Of a DNA stretch of 13,922 bases, positions 1 through 7,133 are shown piece by piece. The notes below the pieces were generated by a model. The model was not told the origin of the DNA. It was given only the letters and a program-made list of their open reading frames with translations, and ran no database searches. Each line of letters opens with the position of its first letter. Position 1 is the first letter of the stretch. The position numbers and the translations under genes are program-made. Source of the stretch: Hirudo medicinalis (Eukaryota; Annelida; Clitellata; Hirudinida; Hirudinidae); the NCBI GenBank assembly GCA_011800805.1, contig MPNW01001298.1, positions 1-13,922 of the forward strand, written 5' to 3'.

Positions 1-239
1 ACTTGCTGCAACACTTGGAGATGCATATGAGGACTGAATTTAACTCACTTATTGGCAGAGATCACTTGTCGTTCAGATCCTACTACTCACCTGTAATAGG
101 GGTCGTTGATGGTGACCTGTGCGAGCTGTACCATTCACTTGAGCCATCTGTCCAGAAGAGAATAGCAGAGGAACTTGACAAATCACCTAACGAAATTTTT
201 AAGCAACTTGAAGACATGAGGACAAAATATGCCTTCTGA
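1..239 (+). CDS. SF3B3: Splicing factor 3B subunit 3, C-terminal end (partial)
   Basis: The frame is open from the left edge (codons start at base 3) to TGA at 237-239, giving 78 residues. They match the extreme C-terminus of SF3B3/SAP130: a GRDHLSFRSYY block, then VVDGDLCELYHSLEPSVQ, then KQLEDMRTKYAF at the stop; the human protein is remembered as ending in nearly the same way. SF3B3 is a WD40-type triple beta-propeller protein of about 1,200 residues in the SF3b complex of U2 snRNP, which helps recognise the intron branch site in the nucleus. The segment seen is the C-terminal helical tail after the last propeller. The rest of the gene lies to the left, and no intron is visible in this part. 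Several substitutions in otherwise conserved positions suggest a fast-evolving lineage, but there is no stop or frameshift, so I read it as a functional gene. The recognition is from memory, not from a search. Confidence 0.93.
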   Translation, partial: LLQHLEMHMRTEFNSLIGRDHLSFRSYYSPVIGVVDGDLCELYHSLEPSVQKRIAEELDKSPNEIFKQLEDMRTKYAF

Positions 240-278
240 GGAATCATATGATGTTGACGCATGAATGATTAGCTTTTG

Positions 279-301
279 AATAAATTAGTTTTATGAATAA
301 A
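279..301 (+). other. Poly(A) signals of SF3B3
   Basis: AATAAA occurs at 279-284 and again at 296-301, 40 and 57 bp after the SF3B3 stop codon. This is the expected position for animal cleavage and polyadenylation signals and implies a very short 3' UTR of roughly 80 bases. In AT-rich DNA the hexamer is common, so the position after a real stop codon is what gives it weight. Confidence 0.65.
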
Positions 302-355
302 GTAAAAAATTAAGGCAAACAAACAAAATATTTTTTTTTGAAACATAAGCAACAC

Positions 356-469
356 AATAAATTTTCGTTTGACTACTTATTCTGCACCTGTTATTTTTAG
401 GAAACTAGCCATGGATTACCATTGTGTGAAGAACGGCACTTGGCACAGGATATCTTTTATCGACGTTGT
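356..469. repeat. Direct repeat, copy A (flanks U4 region)
   Basis: This segment returns at 973-1076. The first 28 bases (356-383, starting AATAAATTTT) match 973-1000 at 26 of 28 positions. The last 33 bases (437-469, containing CACTTGGCACAGGA) match 1044-1076 at 31 of 33. The middle is more diverged, with a gap of about 10 bases. No transposon ends are evident. In the minus strand both copies share a short open frame reading DKR-x-PVPSAVL-x-TM, which may be chance. It could be a duplicated regulatory or 3'-flanking segment or an old short interspersed element. Confidence 0.75.
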
Positions 470-804
470 TTAATTAGCGAATGAATTTTGTATCTCTATT
501 TCCATGGCGTTGAAGGATTAAAACCCGGCGTAGTATTTTCGCTAAGAAGTGCAATTGGAACGTACCACACGAAGCGCCCGAACGAGCACTCTTGTAATAT
601 GGTGTTCGGGGCATTACATCGTGCCTGAATTTGATCACAATTTGCCTCTTGCGCAATCCTTCATAGGTAAAGGTTACTCTCTCGAATGAAACATAGATTA
701 ATTTTAAAATTTTATTGCAGCAAACACTCTACATAAGTCATACTAAAACACCACCGACAATGATATTCGTGATCCAGATAAGAGCAAGGAATATGGGAAA
801 GTTC
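470..804. other. Region upstream of U4; inverted repeat, no gene recognised
   Basis: No protein gene is recognised here. An inverted repeat lies at 568-583 and 604-623: CACGA pairs with TCGTG, and GCGCCCGAAC pairs with GTTCGGGGC, around a loop of about 20 bases. It is more GC-rich than its surroundings. The sequence just before U4 (roughly 735-795) should hold the snRNA proximal sequence element, but that element varies between phyla and I cannot point to it. A 60-codon minus-strand frame at 474-656 has no recognisable similarity. Confidence 0.4.
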
Positions 805-949
805 GTCTTTGCGCAGCGGCAGTACCACAGCCGATGAGGTGAAAACCGAGACGTGGTTATTGCTAGTTGAAAACTAAACCCAATACCCCGCAGTGTCCTT
901 CTCTCAAGTGTTGGGCAACTGCAATATTTGGAGGCCCTGACTGGGTCGG
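805..949 (+). ncRNA. U4: U4 spliceosomal snRNA
   Basis: The sequence follows U4 snRNA from end to end. The 5' end has TTTGCGCAGCGGCAGTA, which forms stem II with U6. Next is the 5' stem-loop with the kink-turn pieces GATGAGG and CCGAGA, which bind the 15.5K/SNU13 protein. The highly conserved stem I strand TTATTGCTAGTTGAAAA follows, then CCCAATACCCCG. A central hairpin leads to a Sm site AATATTTGG at 923-931 (usual form AATTTTTGG). The 3' hairpin GGCCC-TGACT-GGGTC occupies 933-947. Length is about 145 nt, close to the usual 141-145. U4 pairs with U6 in the U4/U6.U5 tri-snRNP and is released when the spliceosome is activated. Every functional block is present, so it is probably an active gene rather than a pseudogene. 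The exact 5' end (804-806) is inferred by alignment from memory. Confidence 0.93.
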
Positions 950-963
950 TTTAAAGTAAAAGA
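949..963 (+). terminator. snRNA 3' box-like element of U4
   Basis: GTTTAAAGTAAAAGA directly follows the U4 3' hairpin. It resembles the vertebrate snRNA 3' box (GTTT, spacer, AAA-purine, two bases, AGA), with two extra bases in the spacer. In vertebrates this element directs Integrator-dependent 3' end formation of Pol II snRNA genes and usually lies 9-19 bases after the RNA end. Here it is nearly adjacent to the hairpin, so it is a likeness only, but it supports a genuine snRNA gene. Confidence 0.45.
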
Positions 964-972
964 TAATGACAG

Positions 973-1076
973 AATAAATTTTGGTTTGACTACCTATTCT
1001 ATTTACCGATCAGAGGCTTGGACTGCCATTGTTGGCAGAACTGCACTTGGCACAGGACATCTTTTGTCGACGTTGT
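973..1076. repeat. Direct repeat, copy B (immediately after U4)
   Basis: This is the second copy of the segment at 356-469, in the same orientation, about 610 bp further on and only 10 bp after the U4 3' box. The best-conserved tail contains CACTTGGCACAGGACATC and TCGACGTTGT. The two copies bracket the U4 gene, which could mean that U4 and its flank came from an older tandem duplication in which the upstream U4 copy was lost. Confidence 0.75.
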
Positions 1077-1810
1077 GTATCAATATCATTGAATGAATTA
1101 CCGTCGCTGATATACAGCTTCTCTTCAATAATTTGATGTGCTTTGTACGATGTTTTTTTTTTACAGTATTATATGTTGGATTTGTAGATTTGTAAATTCA
1201 TTAAACTCGAATGAATGTTTCCTGCACATTTCACCAACAAATGTAAACTCCCAACATTACATATATCTTAACGGAATCATTATGATTCACATTTTTTCGT
1301 TTTCTTTTTGGAATGAAATCTTTAAATTGTAAATGTATCTTCTCTTCTTTGGTTTTCGTTTGCTGAAATCTAGTTTTTTATTTTAGGAAGTGTTTCAATC
1401 TATTTTAGTCTGGCTCCTTGCTATCCTTATTCATATGATTTGAAAGATTTTTTTCTCTGTTTGGTTTGCTAACATGTGGTAGAAGAAATTGAGTAAGAGT
1501 AAGAGTTTGGAAATGAGGGTATTTTTGAGGCTAAATAGTATTTGTATCCCATCAAACACTGATTAGACAAATTAGCAATTAAACATCAAGGCCTAGTTAG
1601 ATACAAATTTAACCTTTATCGATTTTGTTTCCAATTACATATAGTCGAAAACGAAAATCATTTTCAAAACTAAACAGAACTAAAAACTAAAATTATTTTC
1701 ACAACAAAAATAAAAACTGTTCGAATCATGCTTCAGTTCTTGAACACTGGAATATTGCTTCTATCACGCGGAGCTCGAGAAATCTGACATCTTGCGAGCA
1801 AAAATTTAAT
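1077..1810. other. AT-rich DNA with no recognised gene
   Basis: I see no conserved protein, RNA gene or transposon end here. The plus-strand frame at 1138-1332 translates to a low-information hydrophobic peptide rich in F and I, as expected from AT-rich non-coding DNA. Runs of T and A are common. Confidence 0.6.
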
Positions 1811-1815
1811 TTTAT

Positions 1816-1931
1816 TTACTCTGTATAATGCTGGTAGGATGTCTTAAATTCCAAGATTGATTTTGTTATGTCTGATGTGCAAAAATCTTTTTGCAGGGCC
1901 TCAAACTTCCCCTCCAAAGTACTAGCATCAT
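1816..1931 (-). CDS. Candidate terminal exon, unrecognised
   Basis: On the minus strand a good acceptor (CTTTTTCCAG, ending at 1932) is followed by 38 open codons. The peptide begins DASTLEGKFEALQKDF, continues CTSDITKSILEFKTSYQHYTE and ends in TAA at 1816-1818. AATAAA (1811-1816 on the plus strand) overlaps the stop as TAAATAAA, giving a very compact end. The peptide is amphipathic, rich in E and K, and unlike the low-complexity translation of nearby DNA. I do not recognise the family. It could be the last exon of a small minus-strand gene together with the segments at 2037-2135 and 2218-2407. It could also be a chance frame or a pseudogene. Confidence 0.4.
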
Positions 1932-2036
1932 CTGGAAAAAGCGCTCAAATAGTCGCTTGAACTTGCAATAGGGGGATTATTTGGAAATCTAGAATAAGTA
2001 AAAATTCAAAGATACTTTTTGCTTAATTATTTTTTT

Positions 2037-2135
2037 TTTGATCACGCCCTGGACTAAAATATCATTATGCAAGGTTTCTTCAAAATACCTCCAATGGTGT
2101 AGATTTGTATAGGGATATGGAGGAGCCAGCGTTGG
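2037..2135 (-). CDS. Candidate internal exon, unrecognised
   Basis: After a weak acceptor (TTTATAAAAG) the minus strand reads PTLAPPYPYTNLHHWRYFEE and then TLHNDILVQGVIK, about 33 codons without a stop. The aromatic and proline-rich composition is unusual for random AT-rich DNA. The reading phase agrees with the strong donor at 2217. No clear donor closes this segment; it runs into an A-run at about 2032-2040, so its 3' limit is approximate. Family unknown. Confidence 0.28.
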
Positions 2136-2217
2136 CTTTTATAAATTAGGAGTAGCTAATGATGAGTAGCGATGAGGTTCGGTAATATTACAATGAATAT
2201 GTTTTGAAATAACTTAC

Positions 2218-2407
2218 ATTCGTTGTTTGTATCTTATGAAATGCTTCATTTGATGCCTCACTTGATACGTCACAACGTACTCTTTATGCCTGGTTGTAAA
2301 TCTTAGGATATGGGTCCACTCCAGCGTCTGCCTCATTCATTCGAGTTTCCCTCCGGCGATACACGTCGGCTTCCAAACGCTTCTTGTTCGATTTATCAAT
2401 CTCATGC
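2218..2407 (-). CDS. Candidate exon with in-frame stop, unrecognised
   Basis: An acceptor (GATTTTCCTAAG, ending at 2408) opens a minus-strand frame reading HEIDKSNKKRLEADVYRRRE, then TRMNEADAGVDPYPKIYNQA, then TAA at 2284-2286. The frame then continues open through a further 22 codons to a near-consensus donor AAT/GTAAGTT at 2211-2220. The basic and acidic composition, with a K/R/E-rich helix and a proline-containing tail, looks like genuine protein. Two readings are possible: a terminal exon ending at 2284, or an internal exon ending at 2218 with one disabling stop. I cannot name the product. Its first part resembles the short charged tails of small mitochondrial or membrane proteins only in a general way. 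Confidence 0.42.
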
Positions 2408-2419
2408 CTTAGGAAAATC

Positions 2420-3265
2420 GTGATTGCAAAAATAAATATTTGTGTATTTTCTCGGAAGCACATTTCATTTCAATTTGATTGATGAGGGTTTTCGTGTGAT
2501 CAGGTTGAAGGTGTGTGTATTGGTGACTTGTTCCGATGATTTCTTCATGGCAATGCCACCATCATATTTGTTCATAGAAATAGCTGCCATAAAAAGATTA
2601 TAAATGAGAACTTAATTTTGTATCTCTTGGAAGTAGAAAATTTGATTTAAAAAATGAAGAATGTATCCACGTGTTTAAAATTCTAATGAAATAAATTCGA
2701 GATTTTTAATCTTGAAACACCGAAAAGCAGTTCAAAAGAGCAGCTCAATTTAAATTATTTTTCAAATAAATAAATAATTATTTTATAAATAATTGTTGCT
2801 GAATTAGTTAGTTCCTATTAGGACATCCAAACAATAAATTTCATTTGGAAAAGTTAAAGTCTGCACCAATGCTTTCGCCTTTTCAACTCATCATCATCAT
2901 CACCATCATTTCAACTATCATCATCACCGCCTTCGTCCTTTGGTTATTTGTATAAACAAATGTAAAAAAAGTTCCATGGTTAATGGAATTGGAAGCACAC
3001 AAAAATGTTTTTCACATATTTCTACATTTTCATATAAATTACTCTTATTGAGCAAGCATCATCATCACCACCACCACCGCATTATCATCATAATCATCAC
3101 CATCATTGTCAACTAAGAATAATTGCATTAGAAACATGTGCCTTCAAGATGAGTAACTAATTGGAGAATAGACAACTGTAATAAAAATAAATACATAATT
3201 ACAAATATTACAAATTTTACATTAATGCAAAATTAACAATTTATAAATTTCATGCAGGTGCTCTA
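2420..3265. repeat. AT-rich spacer with two CAT/CAC microsatellites
   Basis: Imperfect CAT/CAC triplet tracts lie at 2889-2930 and 3057-3110, about 130 bp apart and in the same orientation. Between and around them the DNA is AT-rich without a recognised gene. On the minus strand an acceptor-like TTTTTATGGCAG near 2586-2597 is followed by 41 open codons starting MAAISMNKYDGGIAMKKSSE. This could be an upstream exon of the candidate gene at 1816-2407, but no donor is visible. Confidence 0.6.
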
Positions 3266-3267
3266 AT

Positions 3268-4340
3268 GCCGCATTTCCCCGAAAATAAGACAGGGTCTTA
3301 CAATAATTTTTACTCCAAAAGACGCGGTAGGGCTTATTTTCGGGGGATGTCTTGTGTTTTTATTTATTTTTATGTACAGCAATCTACCGGCACATTCATC
3401 CCTCTATGTTACGTATTATGTTAAATTATTGCCTTACAGGAAGCACGGTGCATGGTTTTATTCATTTATTGATAAAAGTGATGTTTTAGCAGATTACTCT
3501 TCAATTAGAGTAATTTTTTGAAAAATCTACCTTTAGTCAAATACAGCCATGTCGCCATCTTCTGGAACATCATAAATCTCGTAACCCTGAATTCATGCCA
3601 GAATTCCTTTCGAATACATTTCCCGCAGAACTATTGGCCACAATTTCCCATGTCCAGCAATAGACCCTTTCTTAATCGTGCTCGTAGTACATTGGCAACA
3701 AAGGTTTTGCATTCTTATGAATCTTGCAGGTTAGGCTACACAAAGTTTTCAACTGATTCACAAAGCTGATTTGTCTTCATTTTCAATGTACTCAATGATT
3801 TACAAGCCTAAATGATCCTCGAATGGCTTATTTGACGCAACATCAAGAGTTTGGAGAATAGCGGTCATTGTTGCGGGAATCGTTATTTGATCTATTCATC
3901 TCTCTGCAAGGAAGCCTTCATGTCTTTTAGCACGGTAAGTGCTGGTTGAATCTCTTCAGTCACTTCACAAAACAAGTGGCAATATCAAATCGACTCACTT
4001 GTAACCGCTTGTGTGCACCAGGCTTTTTCGGTTTCAGGAACAAAGTCTTTTCTCTCCTGTCATCAATCCATTCACAGATAATGGAAGCTCATCTGCTTGG
4101 ATATTTACAAATTATATTGCATTATATTACATTACAAATACAGTAGTTATAATTTATATTATTAGTACTAAATTACATTAATATTTATAATTCAATGCAT
4201 CATCATACGTCACAACAGACCTGTAAAGCTACCGTGAAAGCCGACTGATGATCTTAACTAGGGCTTAATTTCGGTGTGGGGCTTATATAACGAGCACCTT
4301 GAAAATTCATGCTAGGGCTTATTTACGGGGAAACATGGCA
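3268..4340 (-). mobile_element. Decayed pogo/Tigger-like DNA transposon
   Basis: The ends are imperfect inverted repeats. The left end is GCCGCATTTCCCCGAAAATAAG at 3268-3289, in two parts matching the right end, which reads inward GCCATGTTTCCCCG then TAAATAAG. Both ends also carry internal copies of the subterminal motif AGGGCTTATTTTCGGGG. This terminal architecture is familiar from animal pogo/Tigger-type elements with a CENP-B-like DDE transposase. An internal minus-strand fragment resembles that transposase (see 3801-3880). About 1.07 kb remains, shorter than an autonomous copy, with many stops. No clear target duplication is seen; a TA duplication would be expected for this group and is absent at the ends I chose. 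The class assignment is inference from end motifs plus one protein block. Confidence 0.65.
3801..3880 (-). pseudogene. pogo/Tigger-type transposase fragment (DDE_1 family)
   Basis: The minus strand reads IPATMTAILQTLDVASNKPF followed by EDHLGL and a stop. This resembles the IPGG-T-LQPLDV-NKPFK block near the third catalytic acid in CENP-B/pogo-type transposases; the usual P of QPLDV is T here. After the stop the frame continues IIEYIENEDKSAL. A second open minus-strand patch at about 3965-4085 begins CEWIDDRREKTLFLKPKKPG and may be an earlier or rearranged part of the same gene. Multiple stops show that the gene is dead. Confidence 0.55.
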
Positions 4341-4668
4341 CAATGATCATCCCATAAAATGTCCAAATCAGGATTTGAACTCCAAACGTCCGCATCACGT
4401 CTTCATACTCGTGCTTTATTAAAGATTTTTTAAAGGAAACTTTAAAAATGGAACGCACTGTCTCTTGCATGCTTGAGTGACTCCTGGAAAACAGTTTGCG
4501 CTGCTTCCCAGCAACTGGAGCGTGACGATGGACTTGGAAAGTGCAATGAAGCGAGAATGTTGCGCTTGACTGGCTCTGCTTAAAGTCAACAAATCCATGA
4601 TGCTACCTGCTTTGTGCGATGCAAATATTGCTTCATCGATATAACTGGTATTTTTCATCATCTTTACA
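4341..4668. other. Unassigned stretch; B-box-like motif near left end
   Basis: On the minus strand near 4370-4383 GGAGTTCAAATCCTG resembles the T-arm and B box of a tRNA (GGTTCGAATCC). No convincing A box, anticodon arm or acceptor stem follows, so at most this is a scrap of a tRNA-derived SINE. Bases 4445-4590 are less AT-rich and open on both strands. The plus-strand frame starts WNALSLACLSDSWKTVCAAS and ends in TAA; no family is recognised. Confidence 0.3.
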
Positions 4669-4935
4669 ATTACCATCGTCGCCGTCATCATCCTCATCAT
4701 CGTCTTCAGCGCCGGATTTACCCATGTGGAGGTGACCCCAGTGCAGTTATGGTGGTGGAGGCCCACAAGCCTCTCCGCCAGTCCTGTGCCTCACAAGCAA
4801 ACAAAGAAGGTTTCTTTGGTGGATGGAGACCCCTAATTGGGGGAGGCCCCTGTGCCGTGGCAAATCCCGACCATGCCAAAATCCGGCACCGATCGTCATC
4901 GTCGTAGCCGCAAGCATCATCATGGTCGACAGGTC
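4669..4935. repeat. CAT/CGT triplet tract split by a MITE
   Basis: An imperfect CAT/CGT/CCT triplet tract at 4672-4706 resumes at 4892-4928 (ATCGTCATCGTCGTAG, then CATCATCATGG). The break is the 185-bp hAT element at 4707-4891. Removing the element rejoins a single microsatellite. Confidence 0.7.
4707..4891. mobile_element. hAT-type MITE with 8-bp target duplication
   Basis: The left end CAGCGCCGGATTTA and the inverted right end CGGTGCCGGATTTT match at 11 of 14 positions and fit the common animal hAT terminal motif (CAG-x-G-x-CGGATTTA). The flanking 8-mers are ATCGTCTT (4699-4706) and ATCGTCAT (4892-4899), matching at 7 of 8. The interior is GC-rich and self-complementary (GGAGGC...GCCTCTCC near 4754-4775; CCCCTAATTGGGG near 4830), unlike the AT-rich background. 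At 185 bp it has no coding capacity. The host sequence is a triplet repeat, which could imitate a duplication, so the terminal repeats carry most of the weight. Confidence 0.7.
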
Positions 4936-5035
4936 ATCATTTTGAGGAAGTCACAAAATCTCCAGGAAGGTCGTGCTCAATTCCATCGATTATTTGAAGC
5001 AGATGTTCTCATGTTGCTCAGAGATAAAGAGGTTT

Positions 5036-5102
5036 ATGAAGAGATGGATGGCTGAATGGGTGGATGGATGATTGAATGGAAGGATGGAAGGATGGATTGA
5101 TA
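5036..5102. repeat. GGAT/GAATG tetranucleotide-like tract
   Basis: Repeated GATGGATG, GAATGG and GGATGG units form an imperfect tract. The plus-strand frame crossing its start (4837-5055) ends here and has no recognisable protein similarity. Confidence 0.6.
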
Positions 5103-5655
5103 AATTCATCGCTGAAGAAATGAACGGTTGGTTAGAGTAATTTTATTAATTAATAAATCAATAATATGAAAGCCATTCAACGTTTAGCATTCTAGTAGTA
5201 AAACATTTGGAAAAGAATCACGGATTTCTGTGAAAAAACAAAACTGCTGTTGGGGTTGAACATTAAGAACAACTTGTAAATTTACTTTGGTTGAAAAGTA
5301 AAAAAATTGCTAAAGTTTATGCTAATGAAATCACTCCAATCCAATTTTAATATTTTTAAAATGGCAGCTTCCGAACGAGCGGGAGACAACAAAATGAATG
5401 GAAGTCTTAGAGTATTCTGCATTGAATCAGTCACCCATCATTATCAACACTGTCGAAATCACAATCAACATCGCCATCCTTATCAGACAACAAGCACAGC
5501 CATATCATTACATCCAATTTCATCATTATCATCATCCACAGCATCAATCATCATCATCATCATCGCCAAGTGGAGCTCAGGAAGGAAATCTCAGTATTGA
5601 TTCCATTGGATATTTAAGAAGGGAACTGCCCACATGAGACACCCTGAAGACCTGC
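5103..5655. other. No gene recognised; degenerate CAT tract at 5430-5565
   Basis: Bases 5103-5340 are AT-rich with nothing recognised. Bases 5430-5565 are rich in CAT, ATC and CAC triplets, ending with a purer CATCATCATCATCATC run near 5545-5562. Two overlapping plus-strand frames here (5307-5600 and 5398-5637) owe their H, I and S runs to this tract and are not credible genes. Confidence 0.55.
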
Positions 5656-5716
5656 ATTCCTCACTCACTCCTAACTCATTCCTCACTCACTCCTAACTCC
5701 ACTCACTCCTCACTCG
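5656..5716. repeat. 22-bp tandem repeat (CTCACTC-rich)
   Basis: Two perfect 22-bp units lie back to back at 5656-5677 and 5678-5699 (ATTCCTCACTCACTCC then TAACTC). A partial, rearranged third unit runs to about 5716. It is an ordinary young minisatellite. Confidence 0.85.
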
Positions 5717-5895
5717 CCCTTAAAACATGTCTCCCCAAAACTCGACTTAAATTTAAAATCCCCATTCGAACTGGAAGAAGACTTATGAGGAAATAAAATC
5801 TCCGAGAATTTTCCATTCATCATCCCCTTGAGGAGGTTTTCCATTGGATGATTGTTTTTATTTCAAAGACCTTTTTTTTGATTACTAAAGACATG

Positions 5896-6005
5896 CTGTT
5901 GTTACTATTGTTGTTGTTACTATTGTTGTTGTTACTGTTGTTGTTGTTACTGTTGTTGTTGTTACTGTTGTTATTGTTACTGTTGTTATTGTTGTTATTG
6001 TTGAT

Positions 6006-6056
<51 letters not shown>

Positions 6057-6059
6057 ACT
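5896..6059. repeat. GTT triplet array with 15-bp higher-order period
   Basis: The left part alternates TTGTTGTTGTTAC with CTG or TAT about every 15 bp, so the minus strand reads as NNNNS pentapeptides. The right part (about 6007-6056) is pure TTG, about 16 copies. The 82-codon minus-strand frame with long asparagine runs is a by-product. A repeat-rich protein exon cannot be excluded outright, but the same DNA is equally open as polyleucine on the other strand and no flanking domain exists. Confidence 0.9.
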
Positions 6060-6155
6060 ATTATTCATGATAATTATAGAGCTGTTGTAATAATATCATT
6101 CTAATCATGCTTTAAATTATTTACACCTAAATCGTCACAAATAATTAATGGGATG

Positions 6156-6181
6156 TAATAATAATAATAATAATAACAATA

Positions 6182-6263
<82 letters not shown>

Positions 6264-6283
6264 CGATGACGATGATGAAGATA
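6156..6283. repeat. TAA array joined to 27 pure ATG triplets
   Basis: TAA triplets occupy 6156-6181. Exactly 27 uninterrupted ATG units follow at 6182-6262, then an interrupted tail (GACGATGACGATGATGAAG). Frames reading poly-D (plus), poly-H and poly-I (minus) all come from this tract. Its length and purity make it a likely length polymorphism. Confidence 0.95.
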
Positions 6284-6351
6284 ATTGTGGTGATGGTAAT
6301 GCTGATGTTGCAGAGGTAAATAGAACTCAAATTTCGACAAAAGAGATACGA

Positions 6352-6540
6352 GCGAGTGAGTGAGTGAGTGACTTGATGGTGTATATTTCAATGGAACATT
6401 TCCTGAATGAAGCATGCTGGAGAGGATGATGACGACGATGATGGCGGTGATGAACTTTCAGACAGAAGGCCACAATGGGATGATGATAATGATGGAATGG
6501 TAGTAATATGATGATGGCGACCACAATGGTGATTGTGATG
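6352..6540. repeat. GAGT tetranucleotide and degenerate GAT tract
   Basis: A short GAGT array (about 5 copies) lies at 6352-6372. From 6423 to 6535 GATGATGAC, GATGGCGGTGATG and GATGATGATAATG units form a much-decayed GAT tract. The minus-strand frame crossing it (6327-6524) is not a credible gene. Confidence 0.7.
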
Positions 6541-7012
6541 CACCTCTAATGGATGAACAAACACCAAACCTTGAGATGCTTTTCAATGTTGAAGGCACCT
6601 GCAGTGACTTGTATGACACGCGACATCGTAACATTTGAAATAATATTTGCCTAATTAAATATTTTATTTTAAAAGTAATTATTTGACAATAGGGATCGAT
6701 GTTATTTTAAACAAACAAAAAATAAATAGCAAAGCTTGTTATTAATTATATAATGTACAATTATAATATAATTATTTAAATAATTTATTTATTAATTATA
6801 AAGATATTTATTTAATATCATCACAAAATTTAATTTTCTTTTATGGAATTCTGAATTTGACATTGTATGGGTTTTTTTTACGCTATTATCGCATTCCAAT
6901 TTGAGAGCTTCCCACCCCATCCGACGAAATATGAACCTAAATTTAAGTGCAAGTTTTACTGAATTTTTACAGAATTTTTAAAATGCCTTTCATCCACTGT
7001 TTACTCGTGCCA
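6541..7012. other. AT-rich DNA with nothing recognised
   Basis: Bases 6640-6840 are very AT-rich with short palindromic TAATTTATTTATTAATTA-like stretches. No gene, RNA or transposon end is seen. Confidence 0.6.
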
Positions 7013-7133
7013 CAACAACAACAACAACAACAACAACGTCGATAAATTGCAAAAACAGCAGCAACATCAAATCATCATCATCACCATTATCACCATCATC
7101 ACCATCATCACCATCATCAACAACATCAACAAC
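7013..7133. repeat. CAA array followed by ATC/ACC array
   Basis: About eight CAA units (7013-7036) are followed, after a short spacer, by a triplet array at 7071-7118 containing four successive 9-bp CACCATCAT-type units, then CAACAACATCAACAAC. The poly-D and poly-V frame on the minus strand derives from it. Confidence 0.85.

Noticed and set aside
540..660. U6-like words (AATTGGAACG, GCGCAA) beside the U4 gene
   Set aside because: The words are in the wrong order and on mixed strands. The ACAGAGA box and the U6 5' stem-loop are missing.
3518..4146. Plus-strand frames at 3518-3769 and 3946-4146 as genes
   Set aside because: They lie within the decayed DNA transposon, antisense to its transposase remnant, and show no recognisable domain.
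4365..4440. tRNA gene or tRNA-derived SINE suggested by GGAGTTCAAATCCTG on the minus strand
   Set aside because: Only the B-box-like T arm is visible. No A box, anticodon stem or acceptor stem pairing could be found.
4419..5055. Three overlapping frames on both strands
   Set aside because: They run through a CAT tract and a MITE, overlap each other, and none shows a known domain. The insertion boundaries explain the changed composition.
5820..6415. Several long frames of poly-N, poly-L, poly-D, poly-H and poly-I around the triplet arrays
   Set aside because: A triplet repeat is open in most frames of both strands. There are no flanking conserved domains or splice signals that would favour one frame.
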